NCBI RefSeq assembly: GCF_004122035.1
Contig: NZ_SAXA01000016.1
Coordinates: 1-64,000 of the forward strand
Direction of reading: 5' to 3'
DNA length: 64,000 bases
Source: Ancylomarina salipaludis
Lineage (GTDB): Bacteria > Bacteroidota > Bacteroidia > Bacteroidales > Marinifilaceae
Of the stretch, positions 44,068 to 53,817 are shown in pieces. Positions within the stretch are counted from its first letter, which is position 1. The number at the start of each line of letters is the position of its first letter. The translations under genes and the position numbers were made by a program. The notes beneath the pieces were generated by a model, which did not search any database, was not told the origin of the DNA, and saw nothing but the letters and a program-made list of their open reading frames with translations.

Positions 44068-46491
44068 TTAAATGCCGATTTCCTCTTCTTCTTTCTCTTT
44101 GGTCTCGGAGTAAGCAATTTTTAAGTCGTCCAACTCAATATCTTCCTCTTCGTTGTAGATATGTAACAGAGGTTCTTTAAACGATTTGTTAGTGATCAAT
44201 CGTTCAAGAGTGAGTAGTAATGACGGCAAAAGAATCAAATTTGAGAGCATCGCCGATAACAAGGTTACTGAAACTAAAACGCCTAAAGATACTGTTCCTC
44301 CAAACTCGGATAACGAGAAAATACCAAAACCAAAGAATAGGATGATAGAGGTATACATCATACTTTGTCCTGTTTCGCGAAGTGCCAGAACCACCGAATT
44401 TCGAATACTCCAATTGGTTATTTTAAGTTCCTGACGATATTTTGCCAGATAATGGATGGTATCGTCTACTGAGATACCAAATGCAATACTAAAGACCAGT
44501 ATGGTTGAGGCTTTAATCGGAATACCAAAATACCCCATTAAGGCTGCCGTAATTATTAAAGGAATCAAATTGGGAATAAGAGCTACCAATACCATTCTTT
44601 TCGATGAAAACATCCAGGCCATAAAAGAGGCAATCAGTACAACTGCCAGTGCCAGACTTAAGAATAGATTTTTAATTAGGTATTGCGTTCCTTTAAAAAA
44701 GACAATACTTGATCCCGTTACAGTAACTGTGTATTTGTCTTTTGGGAAAATCTCATTAACATGCCCCAGAATAACTTTCTCCATCTGCTCCATTTTTGTG
44801 GTTCCAATGTCTTTCATTCTGAAACTCATGCGTGTTTGAGTTTGGGTAGAATCGATAAAGGAATCAAAAATATTGACATCACCTTTCATATCTGCTTTTG
44901 AGAGATAAGACAGGATGATGTTTTTCACATTACTACTCGGCATTTTGTAATATTTTTCTTTGCCATTGTAGTAGGCTTGATGGGCGAATTTAGCCCCTTC
45001 AACCAGTGATAGTGAAGCAGAAATTGTAGGGTATTGTTTTAAAGAGTCGTTTAATTCCTCAATGCGTTTAAGAGTTGAGAGTTTAAGAGCACCATTTTTT
45101 TTATTCGTTTCAACCACAACCTCGAGAGGCATAATACCATCAAGATTCTCTTCAAAAAACTTTAAATCCTGATAGATGGTATTATCATGAGGGAGGTCAT
45201 CAACCATGTAGCCTGTGCTCTTTATTTGGCTGATACCAATAATACCCAAAATTACCAGTGAACCTGTGATGAAATAGACTGCTTTACGATGGTATAATAC
45301 TATTTTTTCTAGAGTTGAAACAAATTTGTTGATAAACTTATTATCGAGATGTTGAGTGGCTTTATTGTCTGGTGGTGCCAGAAAACTAAAAATAATTGGG
45401 ATAAGTACCAATGATAAAACAAACACAACCATAATGTTCAAAGAGGCTACAACTCCAAATTCTTTTAGAATTTTACTTGATGTGATAATGAAGGTTGCAA
45501 AACCAGAGGCTGTAGTCAAGTTAGTTAAGAAGGTTGCATTTCCAATTTTGGAAACAACGCGCTGCAGGGCTTTAATCTTGTTGCGATGGCGAACGTATTC
45601 GCCATGATACTTATTGATAAGAAAGACGGAGTTGGGAATACCAATTACAACTAAAAGAGGGGGTAACATGGCGGTCAGTAGTGTAATTTTGTAGTCGAAA
45701 AGGACCATTGACCCAACAGCCCAAATAACGCTTAAGCCAACAACCAGCATACAAAAGAAAACGACTTTGAATGAGCGGAAGAACAAGAAAAGAATAATAG
45801 CCGTAACCAATAAGGAAAGAAGAATAAACATATTCATTTCTTTCTTTATCATTTGAGCCATAACCACCCTGATATAAGGTAAGCCTGAGTATCGCATTTG
45901 CAGGCTATGTTTTTGAGCAAAAGCCTCAGATCTCTCGTGCACAGCTTTTATAAGTGGTTCTCTCGCCTTCGATCCCATAACTCTCCCATTAACAGTGATT
46001 GCCATCAGATAGGTGTGAGTATTGTTGTTGACTAAACTGCCTTTATAAAAGGGTAAAGACTCTGCAATAAGTGCAATACTATCCAGTTCTTTTTGAGACC
46101 TTAGTTTTTTAGGAAAAATCGATTGAAACTCAAATCTTTTCTTTTCTTTATTTTTTGTGATATTATATGTATGTGCAATGGAAACGACAGCATCAATACC
46201 ATCTAGTTTAGTTAGATCATTACCAAGAGCAATCCAATCGTTGACTTTGTCCAGTTGGTAAAAATTACTATCCTGAATGGCAAAGAACATCACATTGCCT
46301 TCTTGACCAAATGTTTCATGAAAGTTTCTATAATCGATGGAGGCCGGATCGTCAGAAGGCAAAAGTTCAGCATGTTGATATGACATCTCAACAAATTGAG
46401 CTTTGTAACCCATAAAGATGGTCATCAGTCCGATAAGGACTATTAATAATATTCTATTTCTGAGAATAACTCCCGCAATCCTATTCCACAT
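44068..46491 (-). CDS. RND-superfamily exporter, MMPL type
   Basis: 807 residues with the RND duplication: membrane helix 1, a periplasmic loop (about 40-210), helices 2-6 (about 215-390), helix 7 near 410, a second periplasmic loop and helices 8-12 (about 615-765). The second half carries A-F-G-I-S-V-D-D-T-I-H-Y-L-A-K-Y-R, the family's proton-relay region. The cytoplasmic C-terminus is acidic. It probably exports or moves lipophilic molecules using the proton gradient (family knowledge), substrate unknown. No membrane-fusion protein or TolC gene is adjacent, in line with HAE3-type transporters. Confidence 0.85.
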   Translation of the reverse strand: MWNRIAGVILRNRILLIVLIGLMTIFMGYKAQFVEMSYQHAELLPSDDPASIDYRNFHETFGQEGNVMFFAIQDSNFYQLDKVNDWIALGNDLTKLDGIDAVVSIAHTYNITKNKEKKRFEFQSIFPKKLRSQKELDSIALIAESLPFYKGSLVNNNTHTYLMAITVNGRVMGSKAREPLIKAVHERSEAFAQKHSLQMRYSGLPYIRVVMAQMIKKEMNMFILLSLLVTAIILFLFFRSFKVVFFCMLVVGLSVIWAVGSMVLFDYKITLLTAMLPPLLVVIGIPNSVFLINKYHGEYVRHRNKIKALQRVVSKIGNATFLTNLTTASGFATFIITSSKILKEFGVVASLNIMVVFVLSLVLIPIIFSFLAPPDNKATQHLDNKFINKFVSTLEKIVLYHRKAVYFITGSLVILGIIGISQIKSTGYMVDDLPHDNTIYQDLKFFEENLDGIMPLEVVVETNKKNGALKLSTLKRIEELNDSLKQYPTISASLSLVEGAKFAHQAYYNGKEKYYKMPSSNVKNIILSYLSKADMKGDVNIFDSFIDSTQTQTRMSFRMKDIGTTKMEQMEKVILGHVNEIFPKDKYTVTVTGSSIVFFKGTQYLIKNLFLSLALAVVLIASFMAWMFSSKRMVLVALIPNLIPLIITAALMGYFGIPIKASTILVFSIAFGISVDDTIHYLAKYRQELKITNWSIRNSVVLALRETGQSMMYTSIILFFGFGIFSLSEFGGTVSLGVLVSVTLLSAMLSNLILLPSLLLTLERLITNKSFKEPLLHIYNEEEDIELDDLKIAYSETKEKEEEEIGI

Positions 46492-46939
46492 ATCTTAAAA
46501 TCTATCTTTGAATCTTCTCAATTGAAGTGTTTGTTTATATATCTAACTGATTGTTAGTTTAATATTAGGTATAAAAAATGACTTGACATCATTTTGGCGA
46601 AAATACGACTTAATATCTTTATTTCAAAAGCAAAAAGGCTTATCGCTTGAGTACACTTCGATAATTGGATAATATGAGGCGGAATTTAAGTTTAATTAAT
46701 AATTGTAAAAATGGAATTAAGCTTAAAGAGTGAAATATAAGGAATTCACTATATAAGTATAGTGGTAAAATTGAGCAAGCTTAAGTTTTAAAATTATTTA
46801 GGTTTCAAGCCAAGGTTAAGTTAATGTTAACAATTGAGTTTTTTGCGGTAAAAAATTAGTTTGTCTCTAAATATCCTATATTTTTGCCAGCCCAAAAAGA
46901 GAACTAATTGACTGAAAAACAAATAAATTTAGACTAATT
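46492..46939. other. 448-base divergent region upstream of the Na/Pi cotransporter gene
   Basis: No gene found. Contents seen: a perfect 7-base inverted repeat CACTATA-TAAG-TATAGTG at 46747-46764, nested in GTGAA/TTCAC arms (46730-46734, 46745-46749), and two copies of the palindrome-like AAGCTTAA at 46719-46726 and 46777-46784, 58 bases apart on either side of that repeat. GTTAATGTTAAC lies near 46819. A perfect -7 box TATTTTTG (46879-46886) lies 53 bases before the cotransporter ATG. These look like regulator sites for one or both divergent genes. Confidence 0.5.
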
Positions 46940-48655
46940 ATGAATTACGGGTTAAGTGATTTCTTAACACTCATAGGATCCTTAGGATTATTCCTTTACG
47001 GAATGAAGTTGATGAGTGAGGCTCTCCAAAAAGTAGCAGGAGAAAAAATGAGATCGATTTTGTCAGCTATGACATCAAATCGAGTAAAGGGTGTTATGAC
47101 GGGTGTTTTAATAACAGCACTTATTCAGTCATCATCTGCAACTACGGTAATGGTAGTTAGTTTTGTGAATGCAGGTTTACTTTCATTAGTAGAGTCTGTG
47201 GGTGTTATTATGGGAGCCAATATTGGAACCACTGTTACAGCCTGGTTGATATCCTTGCTTGGGTTTAAAGTAAGTATGAGTGCCATTTCTTTACCATTGA
47301 TTGGTTTAAGTTTACCTCTGCTTTTTTCGGGTAACCGTTCTAGAAAGAATTGGGGTGAATTGGTAATCGGCTTTGCACTATTGTTTATCGGCTTGCAGTT
47401 TCTTAAGGAGTCGATGCCTGATATAAAGAATAACCCAGCCATATTGAATTTCTTAACTTCCTATACGGATTTAGGTTTTTTATCGTATTTATTATTTGCT
47501 GGAATTGGAACACTTTTAACCATTTTGATTCAATCTTCATCGGCGACAATGGCACTTACTCTTGTAATGTGTAATAGTGGATGGATTAGCTTTGATATGG
47601 CAGCAGCTATGGTCCTTGGTGAGAATATTGGGACAACAATTACGGCTAATCTTGCAGCTATGGTGGCAAATACCTCTGCCAAACGTGCAGCTCGTGCTCA
47701 TTTGATTTTTAATACTTTTGGTGTTTTTTGGATGCTGATGATTTTACCTTTTTTCCTTAAGGGAATTGCAGCACTTAATATGTGGCTTGGAGGAGGTAAC
47801 CCTTTAGAAACCGACCCTGCTCTTGCTTCAGTAACAATTGCTGCTGTACCAGTATCTCTATCGTTATTTCATACCATTTTCAATATTTTAAATGTGTTGA
47901 TTCTGATTTGGTTTGCCAAATTTATTGTGAAAGTCGTGACCAAATTGGTGCCTACAAACGAGAAAGAAGAAGAAGTATTCAAGTTAAAGCATATTAAAAC
48001 AGGTATGTTATCAACGCCTGAAGCGTCATTATTTCAAGCTAAGATGGAGATTAGTCTTTATGCAAAACATACTAAGCACATGTTTAGTTACGTAAAAGAG
48101 GCGTTTAATGAAACTAATGATAAGAATTTTAATAAACTTTTTGAGAAGATAGATAAGCTAGAAGATGAGAACGATGATATGGAGGTGCAAATTGCAGACT
48201 ATCTGACAAAGGTGTCTGAAACCCGATTGAGTTCTCTAAGTTCGAAACGCGTTCGTGCATTTTTCAAAATGGTTGACGATATAGAGAGTATGGGTGATTC
48301 GATGCTTAATATTGCTAAAGCCCTTTATCGTAAGAGAGAACAAAAAGCATGGTTCCCACAGGAAGTTCGTGATAATTTGAATAAAATGTTTGAATTGGTT
48401 GACGAGGCCTTAACTGTGATGTATAATAATACAGAGAGGAACTTTGAGGATGTGCTGACTAAGAAAGCTTACGAGGCAGAGAAAGAAATTGACGAATTCC
48501 GTACGATTCTTAAGCAGCAGCATTTAAACGATGTGAAAGAAAAGAAATACGAATATAAAGCAGGTATCATTTACAACGATATTTTCTCAGAATGTGAGAA
48601 GATTGGTGATTATTGTATCAATATCTCTCAATCAATTTCTGAGATTAAAGAGTAA
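46940..48655 (+). CDS. Na+/phosphate cotransporter family protein (NptA-like, with PhoU-like tail)
   Basis: 571 residues. Two inverted membrane repeats each contain Q-S-S-S-A-T (about 60 and 195), the signature of SLC34-type sodium/phosphate cotransporters. After about residue 345 a cytoplasmic helical PhoU-like domain runs to the end. It imports phosphate with sodium. The long upstream region with inverted and direct repeats suggests regulated expression. A strong terminator follows. Confidence 0.92.
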   Translation: MNYGLSDFLTLIGSLGLFLYGMKLMSEALQKVAGEKMRSILSAMTSNRVKGVMTGVLITALIQSSSATTVMVVSFVNAGLLSLVESVGVIMGANIGTTVTAWLISLLGFKVSMSAISLPLIGLSLPLLFSGNRSRKNWGELVIGFALLFIGLQFLKESMPDIKNNPAILNFLTSYTDLGFLSYLLFAGIGTLLTILIQSSSATMALTLVMCNSGWISFDMAAAMVLGENIGTTITANLAAMVANTSAKRAARAHLIFNTFGVFWMLMILPFFLKGIAALNMWLGGGNPLETDPALASVTIAAVPVSLSLFHTIFNILNVLILIWFAKFIVKVVTKLVPTNEKEEEVFKLKHIKTGMLSTPEASLFQAKMEISLYAKHTKHMFSYVKEAFNETNDKNFNKLFEKIDKLEDENDDMEVQIADYLTKVSETRLSSLSSKRVRAFFKMVDDIESMGDSMLNIAKALYRKREQKAWFPQEVRDNLNKMFELVDEALTVMYNNTERNFEDVLTKKAYEAEKEIDEFRTILKQQHLNDVKEKKYEYKAGIIYNDIFSECEKIGDYCINISQSISEIKE

Positions 48656-48675
48656 TTGAGAATCAAGAAATGAAT

Positions 48676-48707
48676 AACTCCGATGTCGCTGGCATCGGAG
48701 TTTTTTT
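48676..48707 (+). terminator. intrinsic terminator after the Na/Pi cotransporter gene
   Basis: 10-base stem AACTCCGATG (48676-48685) with its complement at 48693-48702, 7-base loop, T run to 48707. Confidence 0.85.
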
Positions 48708-48731
48708 GATATACACCTTTTATAATTTGTG

Positions 48732-48762
48732 CAAAAAAAAGAGCTACCCGATGGATAGCTCT
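48732..48762 (-). terminator. intrinsic terminator after trpS
   Basis: On the minus strand AGAGCTA (48762 to 48756) pairs with TAGCTCT (48746 to 48740), followed by a run of eight T. It ends the minus-strand trpS transcript. Confidence 0.75.
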
Positions 48763-48785
48763 AAAATTATCTTTTAAATACCGTT

Positions 48786-49775
48786 TTAGAATTTACGGAA
48801 ACCGATTAGTCTGCGTACTTCTTCAAGCGTTTTAGCTGCACTCTCGCGAGCTTTCTCAGCACCCATACGAGTTACTTTTCTTAGGTACTCATCATCCTGA
48901 TAAATATTTAAAAACTTTTCGCGAATAGGCGCATTAAAGTTGATGATATCTTCAGCCAATTGCTTTTTTAAATCGCCATAGCGAATTTCACAATTGTTGT
49001 ATTTATCATTGAAGAAATCATAGGTGTCTTTTGTTGAAACCACATTCATCAATGTAAACAGGTTTTCAATCGCTTCTGGTTTGGTTTGATTCATTTCTGT
49101 TGGACCACTATCAGAAACGGCTTTCATCACCTTTTTTCGAATATCTTTAGGATCTTCAACTAAACCAATGGCATTACCTTCAGATTTACCCATTTTACCT
49201 GAACCATCAAGACCTGGAATTTTAACAAAATCGCCAGTGAATGAAAAAGGCTGCGGAATTGGGAAGGTTTCTTCACCATATATGTTGTTGAAACGACGAG
49301 CAAATTTTCGAGCCATCTCAAGATTCTGCTCCTGATCTTTACCAACCGGAACTCGCTGAGCTTTGTGGATTAAAATATCGGCAGCCATTAAAACCGGGTA
49401 AGTCAACAAACCGGCATTTACATTCTCAGGTTGTTTACGCGCTTTATCTTTAAATGATGTGGTTCGTTCCAACTCGCCCAAATAGGCATTCATGTTCATT
49501 AACAGATACAATTCTGTAATTTCAGGAACATCGCTTTGAACGTAAATACATGCCTTTTCAGGATCGATTCCACAAGCTAAATATTCTGCCAAAACCTGTC
49601 TTACATTATTGTGAAGATCGGCAGGAGTCGGATGTGTAGTCAGGGAATGCCAGTCAGCAATAAAGAAGAAGCAATTGTTATCATTTTGCATTTGCACAAA
49701 ATTCTTTATAGCACCGAAATAATTCCCCAGGTGCAAATTACCTGTTGATCGGATTCCACTTACTACTGTATTCAT
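48786..49775 (-). CDS. trpS: tryptophanyl-tRNA synthetase
   Basis: 329 residues, the standard bacterial length. The HIGH-type motif reads T-G-N-L-H-L-G-N-Y-F-G and the KMSKS-type motif reads K-M-G-K-S-E-G-N. It is a class I enzyme charging tRNA-Trp. The leader contains a small hairpin (AGCTC/GAGCT, 49793-49808), and the minus strand has a perfect -7 box TAATTTTG at 49831-49838. Confidence 0.96.
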   Translation of the reverse strand: MNTVVSGIRSTGNLHLGNYFGAIKNFVQMQNDNNCFFFIADWHSLTTHPTPADLHNNVRQVLAEYLACGIDPEKACIYVQSDVPEITELYLLMNMNAYLGELERTTSFKDKARKQPENVNAGLLTYPVLMAADILIHKAQRVPVGKDQEQNLEMARKFARRFNNIYGEETFPIPQPFSFTGDFVKIPGLDGSGKMGKSEGNAIGLVEDPKDIRKKVMKAVSDSGPTEMNQTKPEAIENLFTLMNVVSTKDTYDFFNDKYNNCEIRYGDLKKQLAEDIINFNAPIREKFLNIYQDDEYLRKVTRMGAEKARESAAKTLEEVRRLIGFRKF

Positions 49776-49830
49776 ATTAGTATTAAATTAATAGCTCCTT
49801 TGTGAGCTGTGAAAAAATTAATTAATCCCG

Positions 49831-49838
49831 CAAAATTA
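49831..49838 (-). promoter_or_regulatory. -7 box upstream of trpS
   Basis: Minus-strand TAATTTTG, a perfect TAnnTTTG, 55 bases before the ATG. The predicted leader contains the AGCTC/GAGCT hairpin at 49793-49808. Confidence 0.45.
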
Positions 49839-49931
49839 TGAAACCTTCCTCACAAAACGAAATTTTAAATTTAATTCGCCGATGTATTTTTTGCATGAAT
49901 AAAATCGCTGTTAAATATGTTTACTTTTCTC

Positions 49932-49939
49932 TATATTTG
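49932..49939 (+). promoter_or_regulatory. -7 box upstream of the cvpA-like gene
   Basis: TATATTTG, a perfect TAnnTTTG, 60 bases before the ATG. The predicted leader contains the short inverted repeat AGATCA/TGATCT (49952-49957, 49965-49970). Confidence 0.45.
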
Positions 49940-49999
49940 ATCTGTTTAAAAAGATCAGGCGACTTGATCTTCAGTATTAAGATTTAAGACCATTCCCAA

Positions 50000-50551
50000 A
50001 TGAATATACTCGACATTATTTTAGGTATTCCCTTGATTTATGCCATATACAAAGGCTTTACAAAAGGGTTTATATACGAAGTTGCAACTTTGCTTGCTCT
50101 GATACTGGGCGTGTATGGAGCGATTCATTTTTCTGATTTTACAGCCGAAGTTATTCAGGATACCTTCAAGTATCAATCGCAATACATGAAGTACATTTCA
50201 TTTATTGTCACTTTTATTGTGATTGTGATAGGCATACATCTGATTGGCAAAATCATAGATAAAGTTGTAGAGGCTGTGGCATTAGGCTTTGTAAACCGTC
50301 TTTTTGGAGTTGCTTTTGGTTTATTAAAAGGGATTATAATATTGAGTATTGTCGTGCACTTAATCAATTATGTGAACGATAGGTTCAGTTTTATCTCGGA
50401 AGAAAAGAAAAAAGAAAGCCTTTTATACGAACCTCTGACTTATATTTCTGACTCACTATTCGATTTTTTTGATTCTGATTTTTCTTCGACTAAGGAGAAG
50501 ATAGAAAATCAAATTAAGAAGGGAACAGATAGTTCGAAAAAATCTAATTAG
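50000..50551 (+). CDS. CvpA-family membrane protein
   Basis: 183 residues. Four membrane helices (about 3-20, 25-45, 65-85, 100-122) and D-I-I-L-G-I-P-L-I-Y-A-I-Y-K-G-F-T-K-G-F at the N-terminus match the CvpA family. The C-terminal tail (about 130-183) is charged and soluble. CvpA was first linked to colicin V production, and related proteins affect envelope integrity. Molecular function unknown. It is 8 bases from the DUF3667 gene, so the two form an operon. Confidence 0.85.
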   Translation: MNILDIILGIPLIYAIYKGFTKGFIYEVATLLALILGVYGAIHFSDFTAEVIQDTFKYQSQYMKYISFIVTFIVIVIGIHLIGKIIDKVVEAVALGFVNRLFGVAFGLLKGIIILSIVVHLINYVNDRFSFISEEKKKESLLYEPLTYISDSLFDFFDSDFSSTKEKIENQIKKGTDSSKKSN

Positions 50552-50559
50552 GAAACTAA

Positions 50560-51615
50560 ATGCAAGCAAATCTTATAAAAAAACAAGGAACCAAGATTAA
50601 AAAATATATCAAAAAACTTCCTGTTCGTAAACAATTCCATTTTACGGGTTTTTGTAGCAATTGTGACCATCCTGTTGATGGTAAATATTGCACCAATTGT
50701 GGTCAATCAGCCAAAGATTTTCATCGACCATTTTTCAGTGTTGTTTCAGAATCATTAGGCGATGCCCTATCGTTGGATAATAAATTCTTTCATACTATAG
50801 TCCCACTTTTTGCTCAGCCAGGATATCTGACGAAAGAATTCATGAGAGGGCGAAGAGCCCGATACACACCGCCTTTTCGTTTGTATTTGTTTCTGACGTT
50901 TTTTGCTTTTTTGTTATTATTTCACAATCACAAACCAGATGCAGACTCCGCGAAAAATTTAACCTTTAAGAATGATGGAGGACAAGAAGTTGAGGTTTTG
51001 TCTCTTTTCGATGAAATGTTGACACAGGATTTAACTGATGTTGATAGTTTGGCTGTAGATAGTCTGGGCAAAGAATTAGGAGGTAAAAGCAAAATATTCA
51101 CTTTTAATGCAAGTACAGATTCTGTTTCAAACGTAGATACAAAAGCTCCTCCGATATACGTAAAAAGTGGAAAGAAGCTTATAAATAAAGAATTACAGGG
51201 GTTGATTAATATGTGTCGTTTGAATCCCGCTTTAATGATGGATCATGCTTTTAAAAAATTATCACAGACACTATTATTTATTTTGCCGCTTTTTGCGCTG
51301 TTTTTGGCATTGTTTTATATTCGTCGCAAATATTACTTGTTAGAACACTTACTAATCTCCTTAAACTTTCACTCTTTTATTTTTGTAATGGTGATTTTGA
51401 GTGAGTTGCTGATTATGACAGGGATTAAAGCGATATATCCATTTGCATTTTACCTTTATTTTTTAATTCCTTTACAGCTGTTTTTAACTTTGAAATTTTA
51501 TTACAAACAATCCTGGTTTAAAACATTTATTAAGTTTTTAATGCTGTCCTTTTGTTATAATATTTTACTTGTGTCAGGAATTCTTTATAGTTTGATTTCC
51601 TTGGCAGTTGAATAG
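50560..51615 (+). CDS. DUF3667 membrane protein with N-terminal zinc ribbon
   Basis: 351 residues. The N-terminal C-S-N-C...C-T-N-C (about 33-51) forms a probable zinc ribbon, followed by a short conserved segment (F-H-R-P-F, S-L-G-D-A-L, R-G-R-R-A-R-Y-T-P-P-F-R-L-Y-L-F). After one helix (about 107-125) comes an acidic extracytoplasmic region (about 128-235), then four helices (about 245-345). This is the DUF3667 arrangement, function unknown. It is coupled to cvpA upstream. Confidence 0.8.
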   Translation: MQANLIKKQGTKIKKYIKKLPVRKQFHFTGFCSNCDHPVDGKYCTNCGQSAKDFHRPFFSVVSESLGDALSLDNKFFHTIVPLFAQPGYLTKEFMRGRRARYTPPFRLYLFLTFFAFLLLFHNHKPDADSAKNLTFKNDGGQEVEVLSLFDEMLTQDLTDVDSLAVDSLGKELGGKSKIFTFNASTDSVSNVDTKAPPIYVKSGKKLINKELQGLINMCRLNPALMMDHAFKKLSQTLLFILPLFALFLALFYIRRKYYLLEHLLISLNFHSFIFVMVILSELLIMTGIKAIYPFAFYLYFLIPLQLFLTLKFYYKQSWFKTFIKFLMLSFCYNILLVSGILYSLISLAVE

Positions 51616-51648
51616 ATGGAAGATATAAGGATACAATGGTAAAATTCT

Positions 51649-51656
51649 TATCTTTG
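51649..51656 (+). promoter_or_regulatory. -7 box upstream of tyrS, with a GNRA-type mini-hairpin in the leader
   Basis: TATCTTTG is a perfect TAnnTTTG. The predicted leader of about 50 bases contains TCCC-GTAA-GGGA (51687-51698), a short stem closed by a GNRA-type tetraloop 17 bases before the ATG. Confidence 0.5.
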
Positions 51657-51715
51657 TCATCCGAAAATAATTACTGAATAATACAATCCCGTAAGGGACA
51701 TAAAATACGATAAAG

Positions 51716-53008
51716 ATGAGTTTTATAGAAGAATTACAGTGGCGTGGCATGATTCACGATATGATGCCGGGTATAGAAGAACAATTGGAGAAAGAATTGA
51801 CATCGGCATACGTGGGGATCGATCCTACTGCAGATTCTTTACATATTGGACACCTTGTGGGTGTGATGATGCTGAAACATTTTCAGGTTGCGGGTCATAA
51901 GCCAATTGTTTTGGTTGGAGGTGCAACCGGTATGATTGGTGATCCTTCAGGAAAATCTCAGGAAAGAAATTTGCTTGATGAAGCAACATTGCGTCACAAT
52001 CAGGAATGTTTGAGAAATCAACTTTCGGGTTTTCTTGATTTTGATTCAGACGCTGATAATGCAGCTGAAATGGTGAACAATTACGATTGGATGAAGGATT
52101 TTTCATTCCTTGATTTTATTCGTGATATCGGAAAGCATATTACAGTGAATTACATGATGAGTAAGGATTCTGTAAAGAAACGTTTGAGTGCTGACTCTAA
52201 AACCGGAATGTCTTTTACCGAGTTTACTTACCAGTTGGTACAGGGAACTGATTTTCTTGAATTATACAAATCGAAGAATTGTAAACTTCAGATGGGTGGT
52301 TCTGACCAGTGGGGAAATATCACAACCGGTACTGAACTGATTCGTCGTAAAGAAGGTGGTCAGGCCTGGGCGATTACTTGTCCTTTGATCACTAAAGCCG
52401 ATGGGGGAAAGTTTGGAAAAACCGAGTCAGGAAATATCTGGCTTGATCCAAAGTACACCTCACCATATAAATTTTACCAATTTTGGTTGAATACCTCTGA
52501 TGAAGATGCTGAGAAATATATCAAGATTTTCACCCTTATTTCACGCGAAGAAGTAGAAGCTTTGGTTGCAGAGCACAAAGAAGAACCACACTTGCGCAAA
52601 TTGCAACAGCGTTTGGCTAAAGAGGTGACCATCATGATTCACTCAGAAGCAGATTATGAAATGGCTGTTGAGGCTTCACAGATTCTTTTTGGTCGTGCTA
52701 CTGCGGATGCTTTACGTAAACTTGATGAAGATACCTTCCTTTCAGTTTTCGAAGGTGTGCCTCAGTTTAATGTTGATAAGTCTGAATTTGAAAATGGTGT
52801 GGATGTTGTTGAACTTTTAGCTGTTAAAGCAGAAGTTTTCCCATCAAAAGGTGAGTTGAGACGTCTTTTTAAAGGAAATGCAATCAGTCTAAATAAGGAG
52901 AAAGAGCCCAATGCCGAATTGGTGGTAACAAAAGAACACCTTATTGCAGATAAGTACTTATTGGTTCAGAAAGGTAAAAAGAACTATTTTTTAATTGTAG
53001 CTTGTTAA
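51716..53008 (+). CDS. tyrS: tyrosyl-tRNA synthetase
   Basis: 430 residues. Class I motifs H-I-G-H (about 43-46) and K-F-G-K-T-E-S-G (the TyrS form of KMSKS). G-G-S-D-Q-W-G-N binds tyrosine. The C-terminal about 75 residues form an S4-like RNA-binding domain. It charges tRNA-Tyr. Confidence 0.97.
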   Translation: MSFIEELQWRGMIHDMMPGIEEQLEKELTSAYVGIDPTADSLHIGHLVGVMMLKHFQVAGHKPIVLVGGATGMIGDPSGKSQERNLLDEATLRHNQECLRNQLSGFLDFDSDADNAAEMVNNYDWMKDFSFLDFIRDIGKHITVNYMMSKDSVKKRLSADSKTGMSFTEFTYQLVQGTDFLELYKSKNCKLQMGGSDQWGNITTGTELIRRKEGGQAWAITCPLITKADGGKFGKTESGNIWLDPKYTSPYKFYQFWLNTSDEDAEKYIKIFTLISREEVEALVAEHKEEPHLRKLQQRLAKEVTIMIHSEADYEMAVEASQILFGRATADALRKLDEDTFLSVFEGVPQFNVDKSEFENGVDVVELLAVKAEVFPSKGELRRLFKGNAISLNKEKEPNAELVVTKEHLIADKYLLVQKGKKNYFLIVAC

Positions 53009-53074
53009 TTTCATTGTTATAATGTAATTTTATGTTCTACTAATTTTAAACTAACTGACTAATAAATATTAATT

Positions 53075-53521
53075 ATGAAGATTTTAAACTACGCACTGGC
53101 TTTGTTATTTACCTTAGGTATGTTAAGCTGTGGTGGCGGTGGAGGAGGTTCTGATGAGACTGCTCCAACAGTTAATTTTACAAGCCCGAGTACAAGTGCT
53201 TCTGCACCGACTACTATTACAGCAGGGCAAACAGTGACTTTTTCTGGAAAAATTAGTGATAATAAAGAACTAAAATCTATTACTTTCACGAATCTCGCTG
53301 AGAAAACAAAGTCTGTAAATGACTTTATTGTAGATTTCAATGAAAAATTAAACAGTAAAAAACCAGCTTCAGCATCTGTTCTTGACAAGGCTGAGTTTAA
53401 TGTGAATTTTTTAATTGAGACTTTAGCTGGTGCACCAGCTAATGAGTATACATTGACTTGTACAGTAGTTGATAAATCTGATAATCCTACAACAAAAACG
53501 TTTTATATTAAAGTTGAGTAA
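53075..53521 (+). CDS. small Ig-like-fold lipoprotein (DUF4625-like)
   Basis: 148 residues. Lipoprotein signal with M-L-S-C at Cys19, then a glycine run. The mature protein is one beta-sandwich-like domain: D-E-T-A-P-T-V-N-F-T-S-P, G-x-x-V-T-F-S-G-K-I-S-D-N-K-E-L-K-S-I-T-F, and a final strand T-C-T-V-V-D-K-S-D-N-P-T-T-K-T-F-Y-I-K-V. This fits DUF4625-type envelope lipoproteins. Function unknown. It stands alone with a strong terminator. Confidence 0.6.
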   Translation: MKILNYALALLFTLGMLSCGGGGGGSDETAPTVNFTSPSTSASAPTTITAGQTVTFSGKISDNKELKSITFTNLAEKTKSVNDFIVDFNEKLNSKKPASASVLDKAEFNVNFLIETLAGAPANEYTLTCTVVDKSDNPTTKTFYIKVE

Positions 53522-53544
53522 GATTTCGATTTTATATCATACAG

Positions 53545-53576
53545 AAGACCTGAGCATTGCTCAGGTCTTTTTTTTG
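53545..53576 (+). terminator. intrinsic terminator after the small lipoprotein gene
   Basis: Perfect 11-base stem AAGACCTGAGC (53545-53555) with its complement 53559-53569, 3-base loop, long T run to about 53575. Confidence 0.9.
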
Positions 53577-53735
53577 TCTTTTATTTTCCTTTTTTAGGTC
53601 TGAAAATCAGATTTCCCATCAAATTTAGCCTCTAAATCATCTTCTTTAAATTTTTTTTGAAAAAAAATATGCCTTGAAAGCTCAATTAAAATGGGCTTTT
53701 TAGGTATAAAGTGAAAATCTCAACGGTACTATGTA

Positions 53736-53767
53736 TTGCATATTACTATTTTTAATACGTATATTTG
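53736..53767 (+). promoter_or_regulatory. primary-sigma promoter of the PadR/PspC locus
   Basis: TTG (53736-53738), 21-base spacer, then TATATTTG (53760-53767), a perfect TAnnTTTG. This is the best full match to the Bacteroidota primary-sigma promoter in the window. It precedes the 116-residue unknown protein by 50 bases. Confidence 0.6.
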
Positions 53768-53817
53768 TATAACAAGCAAGTGTGTTTGGAATGGTATTGT
53801 ATTAAAATGTATCTGAA

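Noticed and set aside
44456-44839. 127-codon open frame antisense to the MMPL exporter
   Set aside because: Shadow of membrane-helix codons. Hydrophobic segments mirror the real gene.
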